From: Vagococcus martis
GTDB taxonomy: Bacteria > Bacillota > Bacilli > Lactobacillales > Vagococcaceae
Reading direction: 5' to 3'
DNA length: 64,000 nucleotides
Assembly: GCF_002026305.1 (NCBI RefSeq)
Contig: NZ_MVAB01000001.1
Coordinates: 1-64,000, forward strand
The translations under genes and the position numbers were made by a program. Positions within the stretch are counted from its first letter, which is position 1, and each line of letters begins with the position of its first letter. Below the pieces are notes generated by a model that was not told where the DNA came from, ran no database searches, and was given only the letters and a program-made list of their open reading frames with translations. This document shows, one piece after another, positions 29,611 through 39,436 of the stretch.

Positions 29611-31143
29611 TTACATCATTATTTTCTTCGGATTGAGCCTCATAATGTAAACTAGAGGAACAATCGTAGATAGTAACACAACTATTAACCCAACGAGATA
29701 AAATAGAACAATGTAGGAAGGCGTTAATCTAATTTCATATGCACTAACAACATCATCTTCAGTTAGATTGATGTCGTTTATCGGGCTACCATAAATTATG
29801 GTATTATCCTCTGTCACATGATCGCTTTGTGTGGTCATCAATGAGTCAGAAAATCCTTTTGCTAGCAAATTACCAGAAAATACGGATAACGTCATCGCTA
29901 CCAATGCTACTAACATTACTTCCACGACAATTTGTCCTACAACGTTGAGTCGCTTCTCTCCAAGAGACAAGTATATCCCTAATTCGTGTTTTCGATCTCT
30001 TAAGAACAGTATCGTTACTAACGTAATAATAAAAATAGACGCAATCACAGACACAATAAGCACGATACGAGAGATTTTCGCCATTCCTTTAATAGGACCA
30101 GCAATTGAATCAAACTGATCAGAACTTGCTTCTATTTTATAGTATCCTAACCCCTTATCTTTTAGAATTTGGTTTCCAAGCATTCGAAAGTCTTCAATGT
30201 CTTCAGGTTTGTTTAATACATATGTTGCTTGAATAGATGTATAAGAAAACTCTTTTAACACTGTGTCTTTGTCCATTACTTTTTCATTTTCATCTAAAAA
30301 ATTATCAGGGAAACTATCATATGAAAATTCTAGCATTTCCTTTTGTGTTTTTTCGATGTAATCATTTGGTAAGTATATAGCATTTAACTTGTCATATAAA
30401 TCAATGGTTTGATTCATTTTTTGATCCGTGTCTTTTTGAGTATTTCCTGTTGATTTTTTTTCTTTTATTTCTTTTACATCAAACAAACCAATAATTTCAA
30501 TCGGATACTCTTTTGCTTTGGTTTCAGTCTCTGTGTCACCAGACCCTCCTTGACTAATATGCGTAACGAGTCGGTCAAACACCACTTTATCTCCTACATG
30601 AATGTTGTTTTCTTTTGCTACTTTATCCGAAATGATGGCAACAGCCGATCCCTTTTTAATTTCATCAGCATTGAAAGTTCGACCGTCTACTAAGCTAATC
30701 TTTTTAGATTGCTCATCAACAAGTTCTGGTCGACTCGCTCCCTTTATATCAAAATAAGAGATGCCTTCAAATTCACGCACATAACTATCATCTGAAGGCT
30801 GCACGTTTTTAATCTTTTTGGTTTGCATCATATCCGTAACTGAGTAGTCATAAAATTTCACTTGTTTTAACTGACCAATTTCTTTATAAACAGTTGTATC
30901 TGGCTCTTTGATGTCCAGTTCTTTTCCAGACTCTTCTATTTCTTGAATTTTATCTTCATTAAAAGATACCGTTGCATTGGCACCTAGTTGTGTTTTAATA
31001 TTAGTCTCAACACCACGAGTTGCTTGTTGAATCGCAATCGCACCTGCCATTAAGTTTCCTAAAATAAATATCACTAAAAATAAAATGATCGATTTACCCT
31101 TTCTCCGCTGAATACTTAATAAGGCTCTTTTTAAAAAGTTCAC
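29611..31143 (-). CDS. FtsX-like ABC transporter permease (with PASTA operon)
   Basis: A 510-residue permease. One membrane segment is near residues 15-38, a large extracellular domain spans about 40-345, and three C-terminal segments (about 360, 405 and 480) include the FtsX-like 'DRKHELGIYLSLGEKR' motif. This is the mechanotransmission-type (MacB/FtsX) layout, in which the ATPase drives movement of the outer domain rather than classical import. It starts with GTG at 31143 and lies 13 bases before the ATPase gene. Confidence 0.87.
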   Translation of the reverse strand: MNFLKRALLSIQRRKGKSIILFLVIFILGNLMAGAIAIQQATRGVETNIKTQLGANATVSFNEDKIQEIEESGKELDIKEPDTTVYKEIGQLKQVKFYDYSVTDMMQTKKIKNVQPSDDSYVREFEGISYFDIKGASRPELVDEQSKKISLVDGRTFNADEIKKGSAVAIISDKVAKENNIHVGDKVVFDRLVTHISQGGSGDTETETKAKEYPIEIIGLFDVKEIKEKKSTGNTQKDTDQKMNQTIDLYDKLNAIYLPNDYIEKTQKEMLEFSYDSFPDNFLDENEKVMDKDTVLKEFSYTSIQATYVLNKPEDIEDFRMLGNQILKDKGLGYYKIEASSDQFDSIAGPIKGMAKISRIVLIVSVIASIFIITLVTILFLRDRKHELGIYLSLGEKRLNVVGQIVVEVMLVALVAMTLSVFSGNLLAKGFSDSLMTTQSDHVTEDNTIIYGSPINDINLTEDDVVSAYEIRLTPSYIVLFYLVGLIVVLLSTIVPLVYIMRLNPKKIMM

Positions 31144-31271
31144 TTTTTCACTTCCTTTTTAATAACTGTCTTATCAATCATTTTATCATCCTTTATTATA
31201 AAATTCATTAAAATTTAATTTTTTCATAAAAAATAATTCAAACTTTTATCACTACTCTCTCCTTTTGCTAA

Positions 31272-31319
31272 TAAAAAAGATGGCAAAGCGTGTTGAAACG
31301 CCTTACCATCTTTAAAAAA
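31272..31319 (-). terminator. Terminator after the heterodimeric ABC exporter
   Basis: AAAGATGGTAAGGCG pairs with CGC-TTTGCCATCTTT-type sequence on the minus strand and a T-run follows. Confidence 0.85.
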
Positions 31320-31320
31320 T

Positions 31321-33102
31321 TTATATTTGGTTATTTTGCAAACGATACATATCGTAGTATAACCCCTCTTTATCAATTAACTCATCATGCGTTCCTTTTT
31401 CAACAATATGACCTTTTTCAAGAACTAAAATAAGATTGGCATCTTTAATAGTAGACAATCTATGTGCAATGGCAATCGTCGTACGACCTTTACGCATTTT
31501 CTCTAATCCTTCTTGAATCAGTGTTTCGGTTTCAGTATCAATATTAGCAGTGGCCTCATCTAATACTAAAATCTTCGGGTCAGTAACGATTGTTCTGGCA
31601 AATGAAATCAACTGACGTTGGCCACTTGAAAAACTTGATCCGCCTTCCAAAACAGGTGCATGATACTTTTTAGGTAATGTCTCAATAAATTTATCCGCTT
31701 GAACAAATTTTGCCGCATGAACAATCTGCTCATCTGTAATCGCGCTATTTAACAATCTAATATTGCTTGAAATGTCACCATAAAACATAAACGCATCTTG
31801 TAAGACTAATCCCATTTTCTCACGTAATTCTTCCATTGGATAATCTTTGATATTCACATCATCAATTAAAATGTCACCATCATAAAACTCATAAAATCGC
31901 ATCAGCACATTGATAATTGAACTTTTACCACTTCCAGTATGACCAACTAACGCCACTGTTTCACCTGGATTTGCGACAAAACTAATGTTATTTAATACGT
32001 TATGCTTTCCATCATAAGAAAAACTAACATCTCTGAACTCGATTTTTGCGTTTGTAATGGTTGCATTAGCTCCTTCATTTTGTTGTGGAACTAATTCTTC
32101 ATGATCTAAAATACGCATAATTCGGCTTCCAGCAACAAGCCCATCTTGAAATGTACTTAAAAAGTCCATCATCTGTGTCATTGGATTAAAAAATTGTTGT
32201 ACGTATGAAATAAACGCATAAATCATCCCAACTTCAACTAATGAGTTGAATGATTTAAACCCAAAGAACCCTAAAATCATCGCTGTTGCTAAAGCGAAAA
32301 GTAAGTTAATAATCGGTGCAAGAAGTAATGAATTGGTCCGAATCATGGCATACTTTGTTTTTAAGTATTCATTATTATTTTCTTCAAATTCTTCTTCAAG
32401 ACGTTCTTCTTGTCTAAAGTATTGCACAATTTGCATACCTGAGATCGATTCATTTAATTTTGTGTTTAATTGACTTAATCTCTCACGCATGTTGCGGTAA
32501 ATCTTTGAACTAAATTTTTGATAATACCAGATAATCACCAGTAATATCGGGAAAAAGATCAAACAAGCAAACATTAATTGCACATTAATTGTTGCCATGG
32601 CAATAAATGATGCCACGATACCAAATAACGCAGATAAAACCATCAAGAAAACTAACCAAAAATCAAATAACGTTTCAGTGTCATTTGTCACACGAGAAAC
32701 AATTGATCCAGCAGGTGTCTGGTCAAAGTATCTCATGCCCATCATTTGTAGTTTTGAGAATAACTTAACGCGGATAGATTGGTATGTTTGCAATGAGCCT
32801 TTGTAATATAAAATCCACTGTCCAAACCATACAATAGCTTTAAATAACGTTCCTAAACCATAAAGGGCAGCGAAATATAAAATCGTCTGTGTCGTCACAC
32901 TAGTATCTGTTAGATGATTATCCATAAACACTTGCAAAATTTTCGGCAAAATAATATTAACGACCGCAAGTAACACGGCAAATACTAATGAGCCGACAAA
33001 GTATTTTCTAAACGGTTTAGCAAAAGTTATCAAACGCTTAACGATTTCTTTTTGCTCTTTCATCGTAAACGACTTGGACCATGCTGATTGTTGTTCTTCC
33101 AT
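31321..33102 (-). CDS. Heterodimeric ABC exporter, catalytically complete half (EfrB/LmrD-like)
   Basis: A 593-residue half-transporter: six membrane helices (about 30-330), then a nucleotide-binding domain with Walker A GHTGSGKSS and Walker B ILVLDEATANID, which keeps the catalytic Glu. The signature is the variant SFSSGQ. Together with the partner encoded just upstream it forms a multidrug exporter of the LmrCD/EfrAB/BmrCD class. The two genes lie 59 bases apart and end at a shared terminator. Confidence 0.88.
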   Translation of the reverse strand: MEEQQSAWSKSFTMKEQKEIVKRLITFAKPFRKYFVGSLVFAVLLAVVNIILPKILQVFMDNHLTDTSVTTQTILYFAALYGLGTLFKAIVWFGQWILYYKGSLQTYQSIRVKLFSKLQMMGMRYFDQTPAGSIVSRVTNDTETLFDFWLVFLMVLSALFGIVASFIAMATINVQLMFACLIFFPILLVIIWYYQKFSSKIYRNMRERLSQLNTKLNESISGMQIVQYFRQEERLEEEFEENNNEYLKTKYAMIRTNSLLLAPIINLLFALATAMILGFFGFKSFNSLVEVGMIYAFISYVQQFFNPMTQMMDFLSTFQDGLVAGSRIMRILDHEELVPQQNEGANATITNAKIEFRDVSFSYDGKHNVLNNISFVANPGETVALVGHTGSGKSSIINVLMRFYEFYDGDILIDDVNIKDYPMEELREKMGLVLQDAFMFYGDISSNIRLLNSAITDEQIVHAAKFVQADKFIETLPKKYHAPVLEGGSSFSSGQRQLISFARTIVTDPKILVLDEATANIDTETETLIQEGLEKMRKGRTTIAIAHRLSTIKDANLILVLEKGHIVEKGTHDELIDKEGLYYDMYRLQNNQI

Positions 33103-33161
33103 TAGTTTAGCCCCCCTTCAATTTTTTGTTCAAGTTGTTGATGGTCATACATTTTCTTATA

Positions 33162-34853
33162 CTAACCATTTAACGCAATCAACTCGTTATGGGTGCCTCG
33201 TTCGATGATTTTTCCTTCATCAATCACAATGATTTCTTTTGCATGTTTTACACTACTTAATCTATGAGTCGTGATAATCGTTGTTTTATTTTGTCTTGTT
33301 TCTTTCAAACTAGATAATATTAATTCCTCTGTTTTAGCATCAACAGCAGATAACGCATCATCTAAAATTAATAATTCTGGTTCTGTTAATAGGGCTCGTG
33401 CAATCGAGATACGTTGTTTTTGACCACCTGAAAGAGAGACACCACGTTCTCCAACCATTGTGTCATAACCATGACTAAATCCCATAATATCATCATGTAC
33501 AGCAGCTTGTTTAGCAATCGTTTCGACTAATTCTTGCGATGCTTTTGGGCGACCAAATCGAATATTATCTCTTACTGTCATCGAAAACAGGAAATGATCT
33601 TGTGGCACATAACCAATCGAATGAAGTAGTGCATCTAATGTATAATGTTGTAATTTGTTACCACCAAATACTATTTCACCATCATAATCATCGTATTCAC
33701 GCATTAACAGTTTTAGTAATGTTGTTTTCCCTGATCCAGTTTTACCAACTATTCCAAGAGTATCTCCCTCATGTAAGGTAAAATCTATATTTTCTAATGC
33801 TGTTACCTCATCACCTGGGTAATTAAATTTGTCTACGTGATAATGGATATCTCCTTTTGCTGGCTGAGATACACCTGTTTTCATTTCTATAATCGCTGAC
33901 TTTTCACTTAATAATTCATTAACACGGTCATAACTTGCATTCCCTCGTTGCAAAATGTTGAAGAAACGCCCGATTGCGAACATTGGCCAAACCAACATTC
34001 CAATATAGTTAAAAAATGAGATTAACTGCCCAATTGAAATACTTCCAGTTTTAACTAAGTAGCCACCTAGTGAAATCGAAATAATGTAACTTAACCCAAT
34101 AATAATTGTAATCAGTGGATCAAATAATGCATCTAAAAAGTTGACGCGATTATTTTTTCTAACAGAGTAATCCACTTTTTCTTTAAAATCTTCTATTTCT
34201 TCTTTTTCTTGTCCAAAAGTTTTAATCACTTTTATCCCAGTAATTGTTTCTTGTGTTTTATCATTTAATCTTGAAAACGCATCTTGTGACTCTTTAAATG
34301 CTGCATGTAACTTGTCTCCAAGTTTACTAGATAACACAGCAAGTAGTGGAAACGGTAGTAACGCTAGTAATGTTAAACGCCAATCAATGAAAATAATCAT
34401 CGCAATCACCGTTATAGCTCCTGTAATAAACGCATCAGCAAAGGTTAAAATCCCTCCACCGGCCACGTTTTGGATGGCGTTTAAGTCATTTGTGGCATGT
34501 GCCATTAAATCTCCTGTACGATAACGTTGATAAAACGTTTGGTCCATCTGCGTAAAATGATGGAACAATCTTTTTCTCATACGTTTTTCTAATCTAGCTG
34601 CACCACCCCAGATGTGTGTTCGCCACACATAACGCAATAAATACACCACGATAGCCGCTAATACTAATAATCCAACCCAAAACATTAATTTTTGAACGGT
34701 TAATGTTTTATCAGCAATAGAGTCCACGACAATCCCAATCACTCTCGGCGGTAATAATTGAATGATAGCAACTAAAATTAATGCCCCTACACCGATAATG
34801 TAGTTTTTCTTTTCTTCTTTGAAAAACCAAGCTAATTTTTTAAAAACGCTCAA
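33162..34853 (-). CDS. Heterodimeric ABC exporter, degenerate half (EfrA/LmrC-like)
   Basis: A 563-residue half-transporter with six membrane helices and a nucleotide-binding domain (Walker A GKTGSGKTT, signature SLSGGQKQR). Walker B reads LLILDDALSAVD: Asp replaces the catalytic Glu, the known asymmetry of LmrC/BmrC/TM287-type subunits. I start it at a TTG (34853), because AAAGGAG sits eight bases before it; the GTG at 34862 overlaps that ribosome site. Substrates are probably lipophilic drugs, by family. Confidence 0.88.
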   Translation of the reverse strand: MSVFKKLAWFFKEEKKNYIIGVGALILVAIIQLLPPRVIGIVVDSIADKTLTVQKLMFWVGLLVLAAIVVYLLRYVWRTHIWGGAARLEKRMRKRLFHHFTQMDQTFYQRYRTGDLMAHATNDLNAIQNVAGGGILTFADAFITGAITVIAMIIFIDWRLTLLALLPFPLLAVLSSKLGDKLHAAFKESQDAFSRLNDKTQETITGIKVIKTFGQEKEEIEDFKEKVDYSVRKNNRVNFLDALFDPLITIIIGLSYIISISLGGYLVKTGSISIGQLISFFNYIGMLVWPMFAIGRFFNILQRGNASYDRVNELLSEKSAIIEMKTGVSQPAKGDIHYHVDKFNYPGDEVTALENIDFTLHEGDTLGIVGKTGSGKTTLLKLLMREYDDYDGEIVFGGNKLQHYTLDALLHSIGYVPQDHFLFSMTVRDNIRFGRPKASQELVETIAKQAAVHDDIMGFSHGYDTMVGERGVSLSGGQKQRISIARALLTEPELLILDDALSAVDAKTEELILSSLKETRQNKTTIITTHRLSSVKHAKEIIVIDEGKIIERGTHNELIALNG

Positions 34854-34871
34854 GTTGTTCACTCCTTTTGA

Positions 34872-34912
34872 CCATAAAAAAACAGGTGCGAAAAAGCACC
34901 CGTTTTTTATGT
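34872..34912. terminator. Terminator between yneF and the ABC exporter genes
   Basis: AAAACAGGTGC and GCACCCGTTTT form a hairpin flanked by A/T runs. It ends the yneF transcript on the minus strand. Confidence 0.85.
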
Positions 34913-34938
34913 TTTTTATTCATTCCAAAACAAAACAA

Positions 34939-35169
34939 CTATTTTTTCTTCTTGTTGTTTTGAGCTGTCATGTTTTGCATCATTTGACGTATTTTCTTCT
35001 CTGACGGTTTTTGACCCATCTGTGACATCATCATACGCAACATATCCTCATTAACGGGAGGATTTTTCTGTAATTGATCTTCAAATGTTTTCTTTGCTAA
35101 AAAGAATCCACCGACTGCTCCTAAAATTAGGGCAATAATAATGAATAAAATAGCTAATCCAGTATTCAT
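34939..35169 (-). CDS. yneF: YneF family (UPF0154) small membrane protein
   Basis: A 76-residue protein with one N-terminal membrane segment ('LAILFIIIALILGAVGGFF') and a basic, Met-rich cytoplasmic tail with 'NPPVNEDMLRMMMSQMGQKP', the hallmark of UPF0154/YneF. AAGGAGCG lies upstream of the ATG at 35169. The family is nearly universal in low-GC Gram-positives, but its function is not established. Confidence 0.92.
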   Translation of the reverse strand: MNTGLAILFIIIALILGAVGGFFLAKKTFEDQLQKNPPVNEDMLRMMMSQMGQKPSEKKIRQMMQNMTAQNNKKKK

Positions 35170-35259
35170 CTTTTCGACGCTCCTTCCTCCAATTAATCTA
35201 CTCCACAATAATCAATTGTACTAGAAAATAACGTCAATGAAAAGACTCTTTTAACAAAT

Positions 35260-36159
35260 TTAGGCATTATTTTCAATATCTATTAACAAATTAGGATTAA
35301 ATTCTCCTTTTTTCAACATTTTAATCTCATGATAGTATGGTGCTTTGGCTGTTTTTTTATCTTCACCTACAAAAGGTGTTTCTAAAATTTTCGGTAACTC
35401 TGTTAATTGGTCGTGATGAACCACATAATTTAATGCATCAAACCCAATTGTCCCAAAGCCAATATTAGCATGACGGTCTTTATGTGAGCCTTGATCGTTT
35501 TTAGAATCATTGACATGAATGACTTTTAATCTGTCCAAACCAATGATTTTGTCAAACTCTTCTAACACACCATCAAAATCTTCACGTACATTATAACCCG
35601 CATCGTTAATGTGACATGTATCTAGAGTGACAGATAATTTATCGTTATGTGTTACACCATCAATAATACGTGCGATTTCCTCAAATGAACGACCGATTTC
35701 TGTTCCTTTTCCCGCCATCGTTTCTAGCGCAATCTGTGGTGTTTGATCACTTGTTAACACTTCATTTAATCCTTTAATAATTTGGTTAATCCCCGCATCA
35801 ACTCCCGCTCCAACATGGGCACCAGGATGCATTGTTATTTGTGTTGCACCAATAGCTGACACACGTTCAATTTCTTGACGTAAAAAGTCAATGGCAAACC
35901 CAAAGTTTTGTGGTTTCGTTGTGTTACCAAGATTGATGATATAAGGAGCGTGTACCACTATTTTATTCATGTCTAAATCATGTTGAAGCATAAATTCTCG
36001 ACCTGCTTCAATATTTAACTCTTCAATTGGTTTTCTTCGTGTATTTTGTGGTGCCCCTGTATAAATCATAAAAGTTGATGCACCATATTCTGCTGATTGT
36101 TTTGCTGACCCTAACAGCATCTCTTTTCCACTCATACTAACATGAGACCCTAATAACAT
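35260..36159 (-). CDS. nfo: Deoxyribonuclease IV (endonuclease IV)
   Basis: Base-excision-repair AP endonuclease with a TIM-barrel fold and three zinc ions. The protein begins [11 protein letters not shown]. Metal-ligand motifs are visible: 'TMHPGAH', '[13 protein letters not shown]', '[10 protein letters not shown]', 'VIHVNDSKN' and 'DRHANIGFG'. The length is 299 residues from the ATG at 36159, which has GAGG nine bases before it; an ATG 15 bases upstream lies on that ribosome site. Confidence 0.96.
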   Translation of the reverse strand: MLLGSHVSMSGKEMLLGSAKQSAEYGASTFMIYTGAPQNTRRKPIEELNIEAGREFMLQHDLDMNKIVVHAPYIINLGNTTKPQNFGFAIDFLRQEIERVSAIGATQITMHPGAHVGAGVDAGINQIIKGLNEVLTSDQTPQIALETMAGKGTEIGRSFEEIARIIDGVTHNDKLSVTLDTCHINDAGYNVREDFDGVLEEFDKIIGLDRLKVIHVNDSKNDQGSHKDRHANIGFGTIGFDALNYVVHHDQLTELPKILETPFVGEDKKTAKAPYYHEIKMLKKGEFNPNLLIDIENNA

Positions 36160-36235
36160 AAAATAATTCCTCATTTCTATTAACTTACTTTATAGATTGT
36201 AGCGTTTTATCGAATTGACTACAAGATTATTGCCT

Positions 36236-36271
36236 AAAAAAATAACCGAACAAATTCGTTCGATTATTTTT
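36236..36271 (-). terminator. Terminator after the amino acid ABC importer operon
   Basis: AATAATCGAACG pairs with the GTTCGGTTATT arm around AATTT, with T residues following on the minus strand. Confidence 0.75.
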
Positions 36272-36917
36272 GATAATTTAATTCAAATCGTTTCGCAAAA
36301 AGCGATAGTGAGTAGCAAATGGCAAAATAACACACTGTCATGATGATGAACATCACCAATACTGTACTAGGGTATTGGGCATAAATAATTTTAGAATTGT
36401 GTGTCAACTCTGGTAACGAAATCACAACTGCTAACGATGTATCACGAATTAACGAAACAAACTGGCTAACAAGCGGAGGAACCATCAATTTAATCCCCTG
36501 TGGTAATACAATATAATACATTGTTTGAGCAATATTAAGACCAGTTGAACGACCCGCTTCCATTTGTCCTTTAGGTACAGCTTCAATACCACCTCGAATA
36601 ATTTCAGATAGCATTGCTGATTCAAAAATCGTCAATGCCACAACCGCTGACCAAAAAATACTAAACTGTATACCAATTTGAGGCAACGCAAAATACGTAA
36701 AGAATATAATTAAAAGTAATGGTAAATTTCTGATGATATCAATGATAAGTCCAACTATTTTGGATAAGTACGGTATGCGTAAAAATCGGATAACACCTAA
36801 AATCCCACCAATGATAAAACTAAAAATAATCGAAATAACCGCTACTTCGAGAGTTACTAATAACCCATCAAAAATAAAACGTAAATTAGGTAATGTCAAA
36901 GCTTGAGCAAAATTCAT
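36264..36917 (-). CDS. Polar amino acid ABC transporter permease
   Basis: A 217-residue permease of the HisM/GlnP type with about five membrane segments and the EAA loop 'EAGRSTGLNIAQTMYYIVLPQ'. It is the last gene of a four-gene importer operon (ATPase, binding protein, two permeases). I use the ATG at 36917 with AAAGGAG upstream. Substrate probably glutamate, glutamine or aspartate, judged from the binding protein. Confidence 0.9.
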   Translation of the reverse strand: MNFAQALTLPNLRFIFDGLLVTLEVAVISIIFSFIIGGILGVIRFLRIPYLSKIVGLIIDIIRNLPLLLIIFFTYFALPQIGIQFSIFWSAVVALTIFESAMLSEIIRGGIEAVPKGQMEAGRSTGLNIAQTMYYIVLPQGIKLMVPPLVSQFVSLIRDTSLAVVISLPELTHNSKIIYAQYPSTVLVMFIIMTVCYFAICYSLSLFAKRFELNYQK

Positions 36918-36933
36918 TTCTTTCACTCCTTTC

Positions 36934-37578
36934 TTAATTTGTTGCAACGCGTGTTTCAATATATCGCATCAAATACGACAACGGCATCGTCATCAGTAGA
37001 TAAATGAGGCCAATTAATGTATAAGTGCCTAACGTATTAAACGTTTCACTGGCAATCAAGTCACCGGTATACATAAGATCTGCTCCTGTAACCATAGCTA
37101 AAATAGACGAATTTTTAACTAAATTGATAAATTGATTCCCCAATGAAGGCAACGCTACCTTAAATGCTTGGGGTAACACGATATAGTACATAATTTGGAA
37201 ATAATTTAAGCCTGAAGACATTCCTGCTTCTTTTTGACCCGTTGATACAGCTTCAATACCTGATCGAACCGTATCCGCAATAAAAGCTGATGTATATAGT
37301 GTTAAGCCGATGGTACCTGATGTGATTCCATTAAATTTAAATCCATACAACGGTAATACAACAAAGAAAAACATTACCACAATTAATAAAGGAATATTAC
37401 GGAAAAAATTAACGTAGATATTGCCAATTCGTCGAATCCATTTTTTTGTGGCTACTTGCATCATGGCTGTTATGGTTCCAATAATCAAACTACCAATTAA
37501 CGCAATCAAGCTGGCTGTCAATGTTACTTTTAGTCCAGATAAAATATCTTGATGATAAGTATTCCAAATTTCTAACAT
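36934..37578 (-). CDS. Polar amino acid ABC transporter permease
   Basis: A 214-residue permease, paralogous to the one downstream, with the EAA loop 'EAGMSSGLNYFQIMYYIVLPQ'. The two probably form a heterodimeric channel. GGAGTTGAGACT precedes the ATG. It lies 20 bases after the binding-protein gene. Confidence 0.9.
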   Translation of the reverse strand: MLEIWNTYHQDILSGLKVTLTASLIALIGSLIIGTITAMMQVATKKWIRRIGNIYVNFFRNIPLLIVVMFFFVVLPLYGFKFNGITSGTIGLTLYTSAFIADTVRSGIEAVSTGQKEAGMSSGLNYFQIMYYIVLPQAFKVALPSLGNQFINLVKNSSILAMVTGADLMYTGDLIASETFNTLGTYTLIGLIYLLMTMPLSYLMRYIETRVATN

Positions 37579-37598
37579 AGTCTCAACTCCTTTATCTT

Positions 37599-38393
37599 TT
37601 AGTCTTTAATCCATTTTTTATATATCTTGTCATAGGTGCCATCTTTTTTCATGTCTGATAACAAGCGATTGACTTCATTTACTAAGTCTGTTTGCCCTTT
37701 ATTAAACGCAATTCCATATGGTTCCTCAGTAAAATTACCACCAACTAATTCATAATCAGGGTTTTCAGATGCCATACCTAAAAGGATGCTATTATCTGTT
37801 GTCATCGCATCGCCTTGACCAGATTGAAGAGCCGTAAACGCTTCAGCATAGTTTTCTAATTCTAAAACTGTCACATCAGGGGCTTTTTTCCTCACGTTTA
37901 CAGCTGAAGTAGATCCTTTTACTGCTAAAACTATTTTCCCTGCTTTTAAATCATCAATACTTTTTATGTCGCTACCTTTTTTAACTAAAAGAGATTGTCC
38001 CGCATCAAAATAAACATCTGAAAAATCCACTTGTTTTTTACGCTCGTCACTAATGGTCATAGTGGCAATAATCGCATCAATGTTTCCATTTTTCAAAAGA
38101 GGGATTCTTGTTTTTGATGTCACCTCAACAAATTCTGCTTTCTTTTCATCACCTAACAGACGTTTAGTGATTTCTTTTGCGATATCAATATCCAATCCTT
38201 CTACTTCTCTTTTTTCTATATTCATCAAACCAAATAATTTGGTGTCATACTTGACTCCCCAAATCATTTTATCGTTCTCTTTGATTTTATCTAACACATT
38301 TGATTCAGAAATACTTTTTGCCCCACAAGCTCCAAGTAAAAAAACGAAAGAAAGCATCATTAACATCAATAAACCACGATAAACTTTTTTCAT
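37599..38393 (-). CDS. Amino acid ABC transporter substrate-binding lipoprotein
   Basis: A 264-residue family-3 solute-binding protein with a lipoprotein signal (lipobox LGAC, Cys near residue 23). Typical motifs are 'VEGLDIDIAKEI', 'IIATMTISDERKKQVDFSDVY' and 'GIAFNKGQ'. The pattern is closest to glutamate/aspartate/glutamine binders. It delivers substrate to the two permeases encoded directly downstream. Confidence 0.9.
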   Translation of the reverse strand: MKKVYRGLLMLMMLSFVFLLGACGAKSISESNVLDKIKENDKMIWGVKYDTKLFGLMNIEKREVEGLDIDIAKEITKRLLGDEKKAEFVEVTSKTRIPLLKNGNIDAIIATMTISDERKKQVDFSDVYFDAGQSLLVKKGSDIKSIDDLKAGKIVLAVKGSTSAVNVRKKAPDVTVLELENYAEAFTALQSGQGDAMTTDNSILLGMASENPDYELVGGNFTEEPYGIAFNKGQTDLVNEVNRLLSDMKKDGTYDKIYKKWIKD

Positions 38394-38404
38394 ATTGCTC
38401 CCTC

Positions 38405-39136
38405 CTAATGACTAATAATTTTACTTAAAAATTGTTTCGCTCTTTCATCTTGTGGATCATCAAAAAAGGCTTCTGATTCGCGATCTTCTAGTACTTCTCC
38501 ATCAGCCATAAAAATGACTCTATCCGCTACTTCTCTGGCAAATCCCATCTCATGAGTTACCACAACCATCGTCATACCAGACTCTTTTGCTAGAGACTTC
38601 ATAACGTCCAATACTTCTCCAACCATCTCTGGGTCAAGTGCTGACGTTGGTTCATCAAATAACATATAATCAGGTGTCATAGCTAAACTTCTTGCAATAG
38701 CCACACGTTGTTGTTGACCTCCTGACAATTGTGAGGGATACGACTCTTTTTTATCTAACATGCCAACTCTTTCTAATAAACGCTCAGCACGTTCATTTGC
38801 TGCTTGCTTATCTAGACCCAATACTTTTATTGGTGCTAACGTAACGTTTTCTAAAACCGTCATATTTGCATATAAGTTAAATTGTTGGAATACCATCCCT
38901 AGATTTTTTCTGACATCATTTAAATTCGTTTTTGGATCAAAAATATTCGTTCCATCTACTATTAATTCGCCCGTTGTGATATCTTCAAGTGCATTGATAC
39001 AACGTAACATGGTACTTTTCCCTGAACCAGAAGGGCCTAGCACAACAACAACCTCACCTGTCTCAATGCTTAAATTAATATTTTTCAACGCATGAAACTC
39101 ACCATAATACTTTTCTACATTTTTAAATGTAATCAT
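38405..39136 (-). CDS. Polar amino acid ABC transporter ATP-binding protein
   Basis: A 243-residue GlnQ-type ATPase: Walker [10 protein letters not shown], signature LSGGQQQR, Walker [16 protein letters not shown]-loop VVTHEMGFA. First gene of the importer operon, 11 bases before the binding protein. The 250 bases upstream (39137-39387) hold AT-rich sequence with no gene or riboswitch core I can see. Confidence 0.93.
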   Translation of the reverse strand: MITFKNVEKYYGEFHALKNINLSIETGEVVVVLGPSGSGKSTMLRCINALEDITTGELIVDGTNIFDPKTNLNDVRKNLGMVFQQFNLYANMTVLENVTLAPIKVLGLDKQAANERAERLLERVGMLDKKESYPSQLSGGQQQRVAIARSLAMTPDYMLFDEPTSALDPEMVGEVLDVMKSLAKESGMTMVVVTHEMGFAREVADRVIFMADGEVLEDRESEAFFDDPQDERAKQFLSKIISH

Positions 39137-39387
39137 TGTTAAAAACCCCTTTCTTATAACATCATGATAAATAACATTCTTCTCTCATTAAAACCTAATG
39201 TTATTCTATTAAGAACTAATTATATACTCAAAACTTAACAGTTGTAAAGGTTTCTTAAATGAAAATTTCTGAAAAAATTATTAAAAACGTTGTATTTAGA
39301 GAAACAATTTATCCTATTAAGAACAATAAATAATAAAATTTACAAGTTATGTTGCAACCTATCCACTTCATTATGGACAGATAAAAA

Positions 39388-39426
39388 AGCTAAAAAAATG
39401 ATGTTATGCATCATTTTTTTAGCTAA
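39388..39426 (-). terminator. Terminator after tyrS
   Basis: AGCTAAAAAAATGATG pairs with CATCATTTTTTTAGCT around a 5-base loop, just beyond the tyrS stop. Confidence 0.85.
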
Positions 39427-39436
39427 TTTAAAAACC

